Origin: Hyaloscypha bicolor E
Lineage: Eukaryota > Ascomycota > Leotiomycetes > Helotiales > Hyaloscyphaceae
Length of the DNA: 64,000 nucleotides
Assembly: GCF_002865645.1 (NCBI RefSeq)
Contig: NW_020194558.1
Span: 2,818,014-2,882,013, forward strand
Direction: 5' to 3'
In this document: piece by piece, positions 44,834-55,112 of the stretch
Position numbering within the stretch: position 1 is the first letter of the stretch
How the letters are laid out: each line of letters begins with the position of its first letter
Translations under genes and position numbers: made by a program
Notes under the pieces: generated by a model
Seen by the model: only the letters and a program-made list of their open reading frames with translations
Database searches by the model: none
Told to the model about the DNA's origin: nothing

Positions 44834-47098
44834 TTATAGGACGGTGTTTTGCGTCATCTGCGTCCTCGGCCTCGCCTGCATCGGCCTCGAATCAATCCTC
44901 TTCCCGTCCAACCACCGGTTCTCGCCCGCCCCCTCATAATACTGCTGTGCCTCCACGGTCGCCATTCTCCTCCGCTCTTCAAACGCCGCTTTCTCTTCCT
45001 CGCTCAGACTAAACGCTTTCTTCAGCCAGCCGAAGGCACTCCTCTTTTTCTTGACCTTCTTCCTCTCGCCGTTGCTGTCGATGACTGAAACGTCTGTCAT
45101 GACGCTCATGCCCATAGCGCTTGGTGCTTGTCTGCGGTTGCCGAGTGCGGAAGGCGTGTGGGTGTGGCCGCGGAAGGAGGAGGTTGAGCTATTGCTATGC
45201 ATGTGTAAGGGATTACTCGGGCCTGCTGTCCACGGTCTTTGGAGAGGAGAGTGAGGACTCGCGTTCACGGGGCGGAAGAATTGCTGCTGGTCGCTTCTCG
45301 GAGAGGGCACGATGTCGCGCGTGAAGATTGCCGGTGGCCTATGGTCCTGGTTTTGGGACTGTGTTAGGGGGCGAGGATTGGTGTATGATTGCGAGCGGAG
45401 CTGTGTTTCTATTTGTGGGCGAGGGAGATTATATGATGAAGAGCGGAGTTGGGAGTCTGTTTGTACTTTGGGCCGTTGAGGGGCAGGCCAGAGAGCAGCT
45501 GGTGGAGAGGCTTTCTCGAAGTCGGAGCAGTAGGCTGAGTCGAGGCCGCGGGAGGGAGGAGTGTTGATTGCTGATTCTCGGTCTCGTGGGGCGGGGACGG
45601 AGACGGAGTGGATTCGTTGTGTTGGAGACCAATAGCTGTCATCTCGTTGAACTGGTGCTTTGATCGTTACTTCTGAAGGGGTTTCTTTGCGTTTAAGGGA
45701 GAAACGATTTCTTAGGGAGGAGCGTTCACGGATTGCGGGAGGGGCTTCTTCGACGGGTGCGGAAGAAGGTTTTGATGAGGGGACCGGAGTGTAGGTTCGT
45801 GGTGCGAGGATGAATTCAGGTTCCGGTTCTGCTAGTTCAACTTCTGATGTTGAAGACTGCTCAGAGTCCAGTTCTGGTGTTCGCTCACGGTCCTGCACCA
45901 TTTGAAATGCTGGAAGGGTGGCTCGTATCGCTGGTGTGATGAGATTCGGATCAGAAGGAAGGGTTTTCGACATTGATCGTCGCATCTCACGGGATGGGTG
46001 ACTAGGTGGTGAGGCTGGTGGCGATGGTGACCCCATTGGAGTTGTGCCAAACTGCGTATTTGTTAGTTAAAAGTTTTTATCTCAAGTATGAGGACATACT
46101 CTTGTCTTTCGACTCACTTCACCGGCCCTTCGATCCATTTCCGCCACTATCGACCCAAGTTGTACCAATGCAACACCAAGACTGTTCCCCTTCGTCTGCA
46201 GTGACACATATGCCTTGTACCAACCTTCCACATTCCCTTTCATTGCATCGAAGACCTTCTGCATATCCTGCCTCGTGTCCATCCACACACCATCTTCCTG
46301 CTCTTCCGCCAAGTATATAGTAAACTCCTTGCAAGCGTCCAAACCCTGCTGCACATCTTTCAGCGCATCCTTCATCATCGCCGCCGTCCTCGTTATAGCG
46401 TGCTCGATCCGCTCATTGCCTTGGACAATCTGTAGTCGAAAGCTTCGATCTTCAAGCATATGATCAAAGACGTCTATATTATCCAACGGCATCTTCAGGA
46501 GCTGCAACCTCTCATCGATATCCTCCAGCGCCAGATCAAAGTCCTCCAACGTCGTCTCGAGAAACTCATCAACCTCATCCACATGGCCCTGCAATATATT
46601 CATAACCTGCTCATCATCCCTCGCAATGCCGTTCAGCAGGAGATAGATACCGAACGAGATCTGCGCCATCAGCTTCCACAGCTCGTGGTACTGCCGCCCG
46701 GGCTTCTGCCGCCATCTCGCCGCATGCGTCTCCTCAGATATATCCTGATCGAGGAGCAGCTTCCTCCTTGCCGCCGCGTTGCCAACCCTACTCTTCTTCT
46801 CGGTGGGAGTTGAGTCTTTGGAGGCTTCGGAGGCTTCGAGCATGGATTCCTCGAAGGCCCCTTGCATGCTCGGGATCGGGTGCGTGGGCACGGAAACCTG
46901 GGGAGCGACCTCCTTCATGGTGTCGGCTTCCGAGAAGGTCGAGTTGTCGTTTCTCGGCGTGGTGGCACCGCTGCGGTCGTTCTCGTTCAGCGTCGGCGAG
47001 AGAGTCGACGAGTCGTCTGCGGAGAGCAGGATGGGAAGGCTGTCATTTTCTTCCCTCTTCTGCTGCCGAGGGGAAGAGGAGATGTTGCGGGACTCCAT
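44834..47098 (-). CDS. hypothetical protein, helical domain plus disordered basic tail
   Basis: Two exons, 47098-46118 and 46051-44834, give 732 aa; the 66-nt intron is GTGAGT..CAG, phase 0. Residues 1-115 are disordered and Ser/Thr/Glu-rich. Residues about 120-325 form an alpha-helical domain (LWKLMAQISFGIYLLLNG, then long amphipathic helices such as FLETTLEDFDLALEDIDERL and AITRTAAMMKDALKDVQQGL), compatible with a helical bundle or BAR-like fold, though I do not recognise a family. Residues 330-650 are Pro/Ser/Arg/Gln-rich and disordered, followed by a basic segment (KKVKKKRSAFGWLKKAFSLS) that could bind membranes, and a charged helix (EEEKAAFEERRRM). A scaffold or regulator at a membrane is a possibility, not a finding. 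Confidence 0.8.
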
Positions 47099-48727
47099 TG
47101 CTGCCGGAGCTCGGGCACTTGTGCGGAGCTAGAGACTAGCAGGTGGTTCCACTACATCGATTGTTGGAGGGCATTGGGTGGTGCTCCAAGCTCGACTGCA
47201 GATCGAACAGAAGTGTGGTGTTCTGCGTCCTGCGGGAGCGAGGGGAAGGGATAGGGATAGGGATGGAGCGGTCGGCAGATATGGCAGGCAGGTGAGAGTG
47301 TTTGTCCTCGTGGCCGCGAGAAACATTCACTACTCCCTCGATGCTGCTGTTGCTGCTGCTGCTGCTCGGACGGGTTGCTGCAGACAGATGCAGGAGCAGC
47401 GTGGGATTTTCCGTCGTTGCTTCCCCTGGCTCAGAACGGGAGTCGAAGCTCGTCCAAACAGAGGATAGGGCGAGGCTGCTGCCGAACACCGTGCTAGCTT
47501 TGGGTTCGTCCGGTTTATTTAAAGACAAAGCCCCGTGCGGGTGTGCCTCGATAAGGCTAGGGCCTGAGCGGAACGCTCGTCGATGTACCGTAACTGGAGA
47601 TGAGGTTGTTTTACTGAAGATGTTCGGGTGGGGTTGAGTCGCAGTTGCAGAGCTTTGTCTGGACATCGCGGAGAAGAAAAGGGGGGCGGATCATGGTGGT
47701 TTTGATCTCTCTCGGCCACACCAGCTTCTGGGCCTCGATAATCAGCCTTTTCGTACCCAGCATCGGCTGCAGCAGGAGCGTTCAAATGCGGGAGCAATCA
47801 ATAAACCGGGGCTGCATGGCGCGATTAGGATGTTTGCTGCCAGCTCCGATGGCGTCCTGGGCGGGTTCAGGCCTCAAGGGTTGGCACAGCGCAGGAGCCG
47901 GATTGGTGCCTGGCTCTGGCCTGCCTAAACGCCCTGAGCCATCGCCTTCCAGCATGATAGCATCCAACCTCCCCTCCACTTCACTCCAGTCCACTCCACT
48001 CCACTCCACAGCTGCTCCCCTCCTTTTCCCGACGAGTCGATGTCATGACCACCTGTTGCACCGGTGCACCTTCAGCTCATTTCAGCATCTCCATCTCCAC
48101 ATCCCAAAACAGAATCCTCATCTCTATGAAATTGACGCATGTTATGCTGGAGGTCCACGCAGCCAACAGTTCCTCATTCAGCTCTTCGCCCGGACGCCAA
48201 TTCGGGCCCGTCGATAGGTTCCAGCGAGTTGGAGACCGAGTCTCCAAGCTGTGCCCTTTCTTACCGTCTTCCCGTTTCCCTGACTAAGTCTGCAGGTGAT
48301 GGGAGGATGCGGGGGTTCACCGTTCGAATGGGGACGGGCGCCGCCAGCTGCCAAAACCATGGCGCATATTTGGCGTATTGGCGTTAAGACATGGGGTGAC
48401 AGCCAGCCGTTTTCTAAAGGGGGGCAGTGATTGATATCCTTGCACATAATTTCATCTGATATCTTCAGGACTGGAGGGTGGGAAGAGGCTGCCTCGCTTG
48501 GTTTCGAAGTCACAGCCTCGCCACACCACTGTGCCACTTCCTGAGGACCAGGTTGGGTATGAAGATGTGTTTTGGTGACGACGACTTTGTTTATGAGGGA
48601 GTGTTCTGTAGGTTTGGAATATTGACGAGTACCTTGATCATTTAGCGTTTCCATTGATCTCAAGGACAATTCGTTCTCCGCATTCACGGCGTATCAATTG
48701 AGGGGGGAGAATATCAAAGGCTTCAGT
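47099..48727. other. long intergenic region with promoters and a CTG microsatellite
   Basis: 1.6 kb between divergent genes. A (CTG)n-like microsatellite is at about 47342-47367, and a CCACT-rich stretch at about 47985-48008. Open frames at 47136-47666 (minus), 47645-48217 (plus) and 48178-48687 (minus) lack recognisable content and probably reflect CT-rich leader/promoter composition. The first could be an upstream exon or leader of the 732-aa gene, but no splice support was found. Confidence 0.4.
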
Positions 48728-49640
48728 ATGCCAGCCCCAACACAACCACTCACTCTCCCAGATGGCCGCACCATGGCCCGGTGCGAATACGGTAATCCAG
48801 CCAGCACCTCCCCACCAATCTTCTACTTCCACAGCTACCCCTCCTCCCGCTACGAGGGCGCCCTCTGGCACCCCCACGTCCTCGCCCCCAACCTCCGCAT
48901 CATCTCCCCCGACCGCCCAGGAGCCGGTCTCTCAACACACTCTCCAACACGAACCCTCCTCTCCTACCCCTCCGACATCCTCTTCCTCGCATCTCACCTC
49001 TCGATCGCCCAATTCCGCATGCTAAGCTAAGCGTCTCGGCGATGGGCCCTACGCCTTCGCCCGTCTCAAGACTATCCCACCATCCCAATGTCTCGGCAGC
49101 CCAATCGTTTCTTCGGTCTATCCTTTGAAATATGGAAAAGGCATGAGTTCGTGCATCGGAATGTGCTCTTCATGTCCTACTGGGCACCCGGGCTCCTAGG
49201 CTGGGCCATGGACTGGCAACTTGGGAGCGCAGCGCGGAACCCGGATCCCAATGTCCTGAAAGAGATGATGAAGAAATCGACGGCGAGACTTCCGGAGCGG
49301 GATCAGTCGGCGCTGGAAGGTCGTGATCTCGGCAACGTGATGATGGATTCTACACGAGAGAGAGCTTTATGAAGGGTGGAGGGGAAGGGGTTGCGCTCGA
49401 ATCTCGTCTGCTGGCGCCTGACCGGGGCTTTGAGTTGGAGGATATTGATCTCGAAGGAAGGGAGCTGACAATCTGGCATGGGAGGTTGGATGTCAACTGT
49501 CCCATTGGGATGGCTGAGAAAGCGGCTTCGCTTTTGAAGGGAGTCAAGATGGTGTTTCTGGATGAGGAAGCTCACAGTCTCGTGGCCCATCAAACCAAAG
49601 CGATCGTGAGAAGCTTATTAGTACCACCATCGTACGAAAT
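48728..49640 (+). pseudogene. alpha/beta-hydrolase pseudogene
   Basis: Starts MPAPTQPLTLPDGRTMARCEYG and keeps the hydrolase N-terminus with the oxyanion region (FYFHSYPSSRYEG) and SPDRPGAGLS. At the nucleophile elbow (about 49022-49045) the frame breaks: a TAAGC duplication (TAAGCTAAGC) creates a stop, and a further base is missing, so the GxSxG serine is not encoded in frame. A second shift follows PLKYG (about 49130), and a third at about 49355 near a GAGAGAGA run. The end of the fold is still clear: the acid (GRLDVNCPIG) and the histidine (DEEAHSLVAHQ). All lesions are small indels and there is no RIP-like transition bias. Confidence 0.88.
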
Positions 49641-49670
49641 ATGGAGACAGAGGAAACGGAGAGTGCGAAT

Positions 49671-49798
49671 GTTTCGAAGACTTCTCGAAGGTTTCGCATC
49701 TAGTCATGAAAAGACGGGTTCCATCATTCGCAGAAAATAATAGGGAAAAGAAGGGAACTATGAAGATGCCAGCGTTTCGAAGACTTCTCGAAGGTTTC
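49671..49798 (+). repeat. 25-bp direct repeat pair
   Basis: An identical 25-bp sequence beginning GTTTCGAAGACTTCTCGAAG is at 49671-49695 and 49774-49798 (103-bp offset). It contains the near-palindrome TTCGAAGACTTCTCGAA. It lies just after the hydrolase pseudogene. Confidence 0.85.
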
Positions 49799-50537
49799 AT
49801 GCGCTGTATGCGCAGTCATGCTAACATGGTGATTCTGGGTTTTTATTTTGAGGATTCAAGTTCAGGGGCAGCAGATCGGGCACATGATAAGGTTGCGTCC
49901 GATGCTAGTGCCGGAAGCGCAGGGATGCGCTTGGGCAGCCCGGTACCTGGTCTGCTTGCTGCACGCTTTCGGCTTTCCGACTTCTGGCTCAGGCTTCGCC
50001 AACAACCAAGACATGTTTCCCAGTTCAGAAATAAATCGACGACCACAAACGAAAATGTCTCTCTCGGACTCTCTCCATGATCCATCCCACCTTCCTTCTC
50101 CATCTTCGCTCCCCTCAAATACACGGGAACGACGTCCCACTTGAAACAGAACAGAACACTCTTTCCCGGTCCTCAAACGCTGAGCCCCAGTTCAGATTCA
50201 GGTCTCCCGAAGCTAAGTAGCGTAAGATTCGGACGGAGATCGACTTCCACATCCAGGTGGTTGTCACGAGATTCAGCAGGGATAGCACGGCCACACTCGC
50301 GACTTCAAGACGACGACGACTGTGGGGGGTCTTGCAAAGCGCCTTTCATGCGAGAGGAAGTCAAATAAAGATCAGATCGGTCGCAGATCTCGTTCTTGGG
50401 ACGAGACGGGCGGAAGTTTAAAGAAAAGGCTAAAGGTGGCCAGTCGCTGGAAGATAGGCATACGAGATTCGAATTCGGAGTTGGAAGCAAATAGGAAAGA
50501 GAATTATTGGAGGGGATTCGAGTGAGAGAGAGCGAAG
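49799..50537. other. intergenic, no gene supported
   Basis: About 740 bp. One segment (50190-50295) has a short resemblance to the 5' half of a 5S rRNA gene (see findings), but it is not good enough to annotate. The rest is unrecognised; the last 100 bases should include the promoter of the next gene. Confidence 0.4.
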
Positions 50538-51536
50538 ATGGCAGAGAGGATGCGTGCCCTGAAATTCGGCACCGACCTTTGGGATCCTTCGCACAGATTC
50601 GAGACAAGCTGGATCCTCACTCCTTGGGTGCTCTTTGGCTGTCGAGCTGCAATTGTAGGTCCCCGCTTCCTCCCCATTCAAACTCTACTGATGGATCTAG
50701 TCTCTCTACGCATTCGCAACAACATTCTTCATCATCGGCTGGGAAGCGACGAACCACGACGGTCTCTCAATCCACGATGTGCGCCGATCATTCTCCTTCT
50801 TCACAAGTACGTCCTCTTTCTCCCCTATCCCCATACCATCCTCGTACTAATTGCTTCATGTTTAGTCCTCTGCTACTGGGGCATATCCTTCTACTTCCTC
50901 ATCTCCGCCCTACACACCTTTTCCTACGCCATCAACGGCGGAACTCCCCTCCTCAACCGCCTCCCACGGCCCCTGCAAGCCCTGCACTACCTCTTCTACA
51001 CCACAATAATCACCTTTCCTTTTCTCGTAACCATAGTCTACTGGGCCATCCTCTACTCCGGCTTCTCATCACGTTTCACCCTCTGGTCCAACGTCTCCCA
51101 ACACGCCTTAAACTCCGTCTTCGGGCTCTTCGAACTCGCGTTCTCGAGGATAAATCCAAGTCCGTGGATCCACCTCCTCTGGCTCATCGTCATCCTCGCC
51201 TGCTACTGCGGCCTCGCATACGTGACCTACGCCACAAAGCACTACTACGTCTACTCATTCCTCAATCCCAACCCACCGGATCATGTGGTTACCAACGGCG
51301 TCAAGACGAATCAAGGAGGGGTAGGCAAGGGCGCGGTCGTAGGCTACGTGTTCGGGATCGCGGCAGCGATAATTGTTATCTTTTGTGTGAGTAAGGGATT
51401 GCAGACTCTGAGGAAGTGGGGCGTGGAAAAGAAGCTGGGCATGAAAGGCAAATTCTATGCGGGCAGGGGGATGGGGAGTGGCGAGGTGGAGTTGGAGACT
51501 GTGCGGGTTTGGGAGAAGGGTCCTGGGGAGGCGTGA
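50538..51536 (+). CDS. multi-pass membrane protein, FAR-17a/AIG1-like (tentative)
   Basis: Three exons, 50538-50654, 50701-50806 and 50866-51536, give 297 aa in phase. About seven hydrophobic segments are visible, including SWILTPWVLFGCRAAI, SLYAFATTFFIIGW, ILCYWGISFYFLISALHTF, LFYTTIITFPFLVTIVYWAIL, SQHALNSVFGLFELAF, WIHLLWLIVILACYCGLAYVT and GAVVGYVFGIAAAIIVIFCV. The order (a Thr before LCYWGxxFYFL, a His in SQHALNSVF, and a WIHLLWLIxILxxYxGLAYVT helix) recalls the FAR-17a/AIG1/ADTRP hydrolase-like family, where such a Thr and His are catalytic. Membership is not certain. The Gly-rich cytosolic tail ends in a charged region. Probably a plasma or internal membrane protein. Confidence 0.7.
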   Translation: MAERMRALKFGTDLWDPSHRFETSWILTPWVLFGCRAAIVGPRFLPIQTLLMDLVSLRIRNNILHHRLGSDEPRRSLNPRCAPIILLLHKYVLFLPYPHTILVLIASCLVLCYWGISFYFLISALHTFSYAINGGTPLLNRLPRPLQALHYLFYTTIITFPFLVTIVYWAILYSGFSSRFTLWSNVSQHALNSVFGLFELAFSRINPSPWIHLLWLIVILACYCGLAYVTYATKHYYVYSFLNPNPPDHVVTNGVKTNQGGVGKGAVVGYVFGIAAAIIVIFCVSKGLQTLRKWGVEKKLGMKGKFYAGRGMGSGEVELETVRVWEKGPGEA

Positions 51537-53197
51537 GGACAGAGAAGGTACGAGGACGAAGCAGTGTGCGAGTACAGAGAAGGACGAAGGGGAATAGGGG
51601 AAAATTGGTTTTTGCATCGCGAAGGAGTGAAGGTTATCTTACGGTGTACATCACATCTACGTTCATCTTTAGATCATGCTAATACCCCTCTTGTGTGCAA
51701 CTCCACTCCGTTTCAGCCCAAGATACTTGTGTTGAGATGCATAACTTCATTGACATTTATACCAACTCTTCTCTTTCTCCTCGCCACGGGATCCGAGAGA
51801 GGACTAGACCGCGAGTAGTAGTGTAGCAAGATTCTAGGTGGCGCGAAAGGCTGCGAGTTTTAACAGCGCGTCCTCGCGATGGGAATTCAGATCCAGGGAA
51901 ACCTAGTCTACGGTAAAAGTGTTGTATTTAGAGTAGTGTGAACGCGAATATTCAGCACCGGACGGGCGTCCCCAAGGAGTTGAGTTGGGTAGGGCTGAGA
52001 TGTCAAGGTGTTGCGGGAAAAGGGCCGTGTAAGAGCATCTTGCATGGGATGTCCACATGTGTTTAACCGGGAAGGGGATAACTGGGAGTGGATCTAGAAA
52101 GTAGATTGCGGTCATGCTAGAAGGTAGCTACTCTATAGATGAAAAGGACCTGTGTTCGAGGGGTTTTGCACTGTTGCCGACGCAGCCTTGAGAGTAAATG
52201 TTGGCGGTGAAGCAGCATGCTGGGAGGGGATAGAGGAACGGCGGTTCTCCAAGTAGGTGGAGTGGTTAATTAAAGGGAAGGATGAGTCATTTGAGATTGC
52301 TAGTGGTTGATTCATGAGCAGATTTGAGATATTGGTTAACGAGAATTTTATACAATCGTGCTGCCTGTTAAACTGAGCGAGTGACCTCATCATCACCACT
52401 CCCATATTGGTCCGACTATTAAGAGCATATCCATAGCATTGGTCTCGACGCCGCTTTGTAAAATGAAGCCACTTGTTCAGAGATTGTGATGGTGATATAA
52501 AAGAGTCGCGCCGGGGGCGGGGGGCTGGAGGTTTTTAGAATGGCAGTAAATATCAGTTGTGGGGGGGGAAACAAACCAAAAACTATAACCCCGTACAGGC
52601 TTTACTTGAGCGCTATTAGAAGATCTTCTCAAGTTGCCATGATATCGCCTTACAAGCCATCGTTCCTGCGTGAGCTTAAACAATATCCAGTTTCGCAAGG
52701 TGTTCCCATTAAAAATTCGACATTAGTCTGAACTCACTAGACATTCTCTTCTTTCAGGGGATAATCAGGCATCCTGCATTGCAAGACATTGTTACCTTGG
52801 ACTTTTGTCCAACCTTTCAAGACGATGTTTCCACTGGGGTCTGCACAATTGTCAGGTCTTACTAGACTTTGTTCTCTCAAAAACTCACACAACTATCCTA
52901 CTCCGTAAATAGATATTTCTACCAGAACTTGTATCATTTCCCAGCCTTGCTAGACTTTGTTCTACAATAATCTGGTACAGTCGTGATGCCTACAAAGCTG
53001 AACGGGGTGTAAATTCACTACCACAACACCGAGACCGTCAAGAGAATATCGATAGCATTAGTCTGCCCGCCGCTTTGAACAATGAAGCTTCTTATTCTGA
53101 CGCCAGTCTGTGCTTATCTAGCGGCCCTTCTGAAATATTTATTGAATGGAAAACTCTCCCAGATCGACTACAGATCGGCAACACCATCCACATCAAG
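51537..53197. other. intergenic region with an internal duplication
   Basis: 1.66 kb without a gene. A segment of about 60 bp near 52426 (ATAGCATTGGTCTCGACGCC) recurs, diverged, near 53046 (ATAGCATTAGTCTGCCCGCC), each followed by GCTTTG and AATGAAGC. A smaller repeat (CTAGACTTTGTTCT) occurs at about 52864 and 52958. The second large copy runs into the leader of the F-box gene, so part of that gene's upstream region has been duplicated. Confidence 0.55.
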
Positions 53198-54466
53198 ATG
53201 ACCTCTCGTGGCTCACTCAAGGCCACCATTGTCGGCATTCTTGGTCGAGCCCCTGCCATTGCCCCTCCCTTGGAGGCACAGTGGGTTGAGGAGCGAGCAG
53301 CTGTCATCCAAGACCTTCGTCCTCTACAAGTACCAACACAAGATGAGAGAACCCGCCTCCACGCTATGCCAACAGAAGTCCTTCGAAACATCGCACGATA
53401 CCTCCCACCATCATTCGAAGTAGCTCTGACCTTGACCTGTCGTCTGATACTCCATAAATTGGGTAGTCAGTCCTGGCAAGATATCCATGGCCCTATATCC
53501 CCTAACCACGAGCTCTACTGGGAATGGGGCCGTTACTCATACAAGCCGGAGCGAGGAATGCTTCTTGTTCTGTTGGACCGCGACATCAAACACCTCATCA
53601 ACTGCTACTTCTGTGAGCTCTTGCATGAGCCAGCCAAGACTATGCCAGCACCAGGAAGCAAAGCCAAACCAACAGAACGATACTGCACAAGAATCCAGAG
53701 GAATCGACGATTTGACGGAACTCATCAACACTTCTTCCATGTCCTCGATGACATCACATTCTCCGAAATCCAACATTCCATGAAGCTCCATCTTCGATTT
53801 GGCAGTGGCTGCACCGATCTGCTTCAACGGCTTTCGAAAACGTCCACTACCCGAAGCCTCCACCGGAATTCTGCATCCGCCCAACTGTTCACCCTCGCTC
53901 GAGTCATCGCCGGTCACCTCGTCATCCGGTCTGAATATTACATCCTCTTACCCTGGTGGAAAGTCAGATACACGGATGACAACATCTTCGAAGTCTTCCA
54001 AGCGCTGAATGTCTGCCCCCACATCCATGAATTCTCGTACAACGGCGCCATCCGCAATCTATGGTTGTGCAGCAAGCTTCACAGCGAACAAAGCAATTGC
54101 CGATTCTGCGCCATCAGGAAGAACGCCCCAAATCGCGGTGTCCCTCGTTTCGTCGCCGCGCCTTGGCGCCAGAGCTGCGAGTATTGTCACACCGAATTCC
54201 AGATCGACGTTGCGGCGGCGGGGGTGAAGGGGCTCGCGATCGCTTTCACTGTTTGGCAAGACTTTGAAGACTGTACTTCGCCGCATGAGACAATCTGGAG
54301 GGGCGATTCCTGGGCCTCTGAGGGCTGGCGGTATGCAGATTTCGAGGGGGGAAGTATTAAGGCGGGATTTGAGGGGCAGGTTGCTTCTTCCAATGTACCC
54401 AACCATCTGAGAACTTTGCCAGACAGGCCGGTGAAGGAATGGGGTTGCTTTCTTAATGTTAAATGA
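53198..54466 (+). CDS. F-box-like protein
   Basis: 422 aa from the first in-frame ATG (MTSRGSLK); the frame is open upstream to 53075 without an ATG, so an upstream exon is possible. An F-box-like helix lies near residues 55-95 (LHAMPTEVLRNIARYLPPSFEVALTLTCRLI), the usual start of fungal F-box proteins. The rest has paired Cys/His sites (LINCYFCELLHEP near 135, SNCRFCAIR near 305, SCEYCHTEF near 330) that may bind a metal. Substrate adaptors for SCF ubiquitin ligases have this layout; the target is unknown. Large families of such genes are normal in filamentous fungi. One exon, no lesions. Confidence 0.78.
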   Translation: MTSRGSLKATIVGILGRAPAIAPPLEAQWVEERAAVIQDLRPLQVPTQDERTRLHAMPTEVLRNIARYLPPSFEVALTLTCRLILHKLGSQSWQDIHGPISPNHELYWEWGRYSYKPERGMLLVLLDRDIKHLINCYFCELLHEPAKTMPAPGSKAKPTERYCTRIQRNRRFDGTHQHFFHVLDDITFSEIQHSMKLHLRFGSGCTDLLQRLSKTSTTRSLHRNSASAQLFTLARVIAGHLVIRSEYYILLPWWKVRYTDDNIFEVFQALNVCPHIHEFSYNGAIRNLWLCSKLHSEQSNCRFCAIRKNAPNRGVPRFVAAPWRQSCEYCHTEFQIDVAAAGVKGLAIAFTVWQDFEDCTSPHETIWRGDSWASEGWRYADFEGGSIKAGFEGQVASSNVPNHLRTLPDRPVKEWGCFLNVK

Positions 54467-54514
54467 AGAGAACGCACTGGCAACGAATGGAACATTGTGT
54501 ATATTGTAGAGTAA

Positions 54515-54812
54515 TCAAGGTACCGAAATCTGTGGGTTTGATCAATGTGAAAATTCCCCTCGATGTACTGAACTGTATTGTTTCAATCAAGCAGACAGCC
54601 GTCCCAATGTACCGAACGCCCTGGATTTAATCAAGAAGATGGTCCTCCCATCGTACTGAACTGCCTTCGTTCAATCCAGAGCACAGCTCTCGCAATGCAT
54701 CGAATTGAGTGGGTTCAAACAAGAAAACAGCCCTGCAATGTACCCGAACTACCTTAGTTCAATCCAGAAGACGTCTTTTCAATGTTCTGAACTTGGGAAG
54801 ATTCAAAAAGAA
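54515..54812 (+). repeat. seven-unit 44-bp tandem array
   Basis: Begins 49 bp after the F-box stop codon. The TACYGAA element of successive units falls at 54521, 54566, 54610, 54654, 54698, 54741 and 54785, a period of 43-45 bp. Units share CAATGTACCGAACT, then TTCAATCMAGA and ACAGCCCT. Copies are 65-85% alike by eye, with substitutions rather than indels dominating. The array may be transcribed as part of the F-box 3' UTR. Confidence 0.85.
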
Positions 54813-55112
54813 TTTGGCAAGTGCATCTCGTAATCACTTGACTAAAATATCAAACCACAAAACCAATGTGAGTATGAAAGTTCACTCCTAGAGATGTATA
54901 GTGAAAATGCTCAGACAGAAGAAGACGAACTGAAGGTGTGAAAGTGACAAGCATTGAAGCGTTTGAAGCGTTTCCTATTCCGGCGAATGGGGTCATAGCG
55001 TGAACTGATACTTGAACGCGACTCCACGTCTCCCAATTTCAACAAAACAATCAATTGTTTACTTTCGAATTGACGTCCATTTACTGGAGATCAACATTGC
55101 CAAATCGCCTCG
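54813..55112. other. short promoter region
   Basis: 300 bp between the tandem array and the ATG of the F-box/LRR-like gene. Nothing specific is recognised. Confidence 0.4.

Noticed and set aside
44644..46320. Several plus-strand ORFs over 44.6-46.3 kb
   Set aside because: Antisense shadows of the 732-aa gene, which has a clean two-exon model.
47136..47666. 176-codon minus ORF upstream of the 732-aa gene
   Set aside because: Ser/Thr/His-rich with a TTTAAATA-like element and CTG microsatellite inside; more likely leader/promoter composition. Possible upstream exon not excluded.
47645..48217. 190-codon plus ORF
   Set aside because: CT-rich composition, no domain, overlaps other frames of equal quality.
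48178..48687. 169-codon minus ORF divergent from the hydrolase pseudogene
   Set aside because: No recognisable content; probably chance in a GC-balanced promoter region.
53075..53197. Upstream extension of the F-box ORF
   Set aside because: Would need a TTG start, and the region is part of a duplicated leader segment; first ATG at 53198 preferred.
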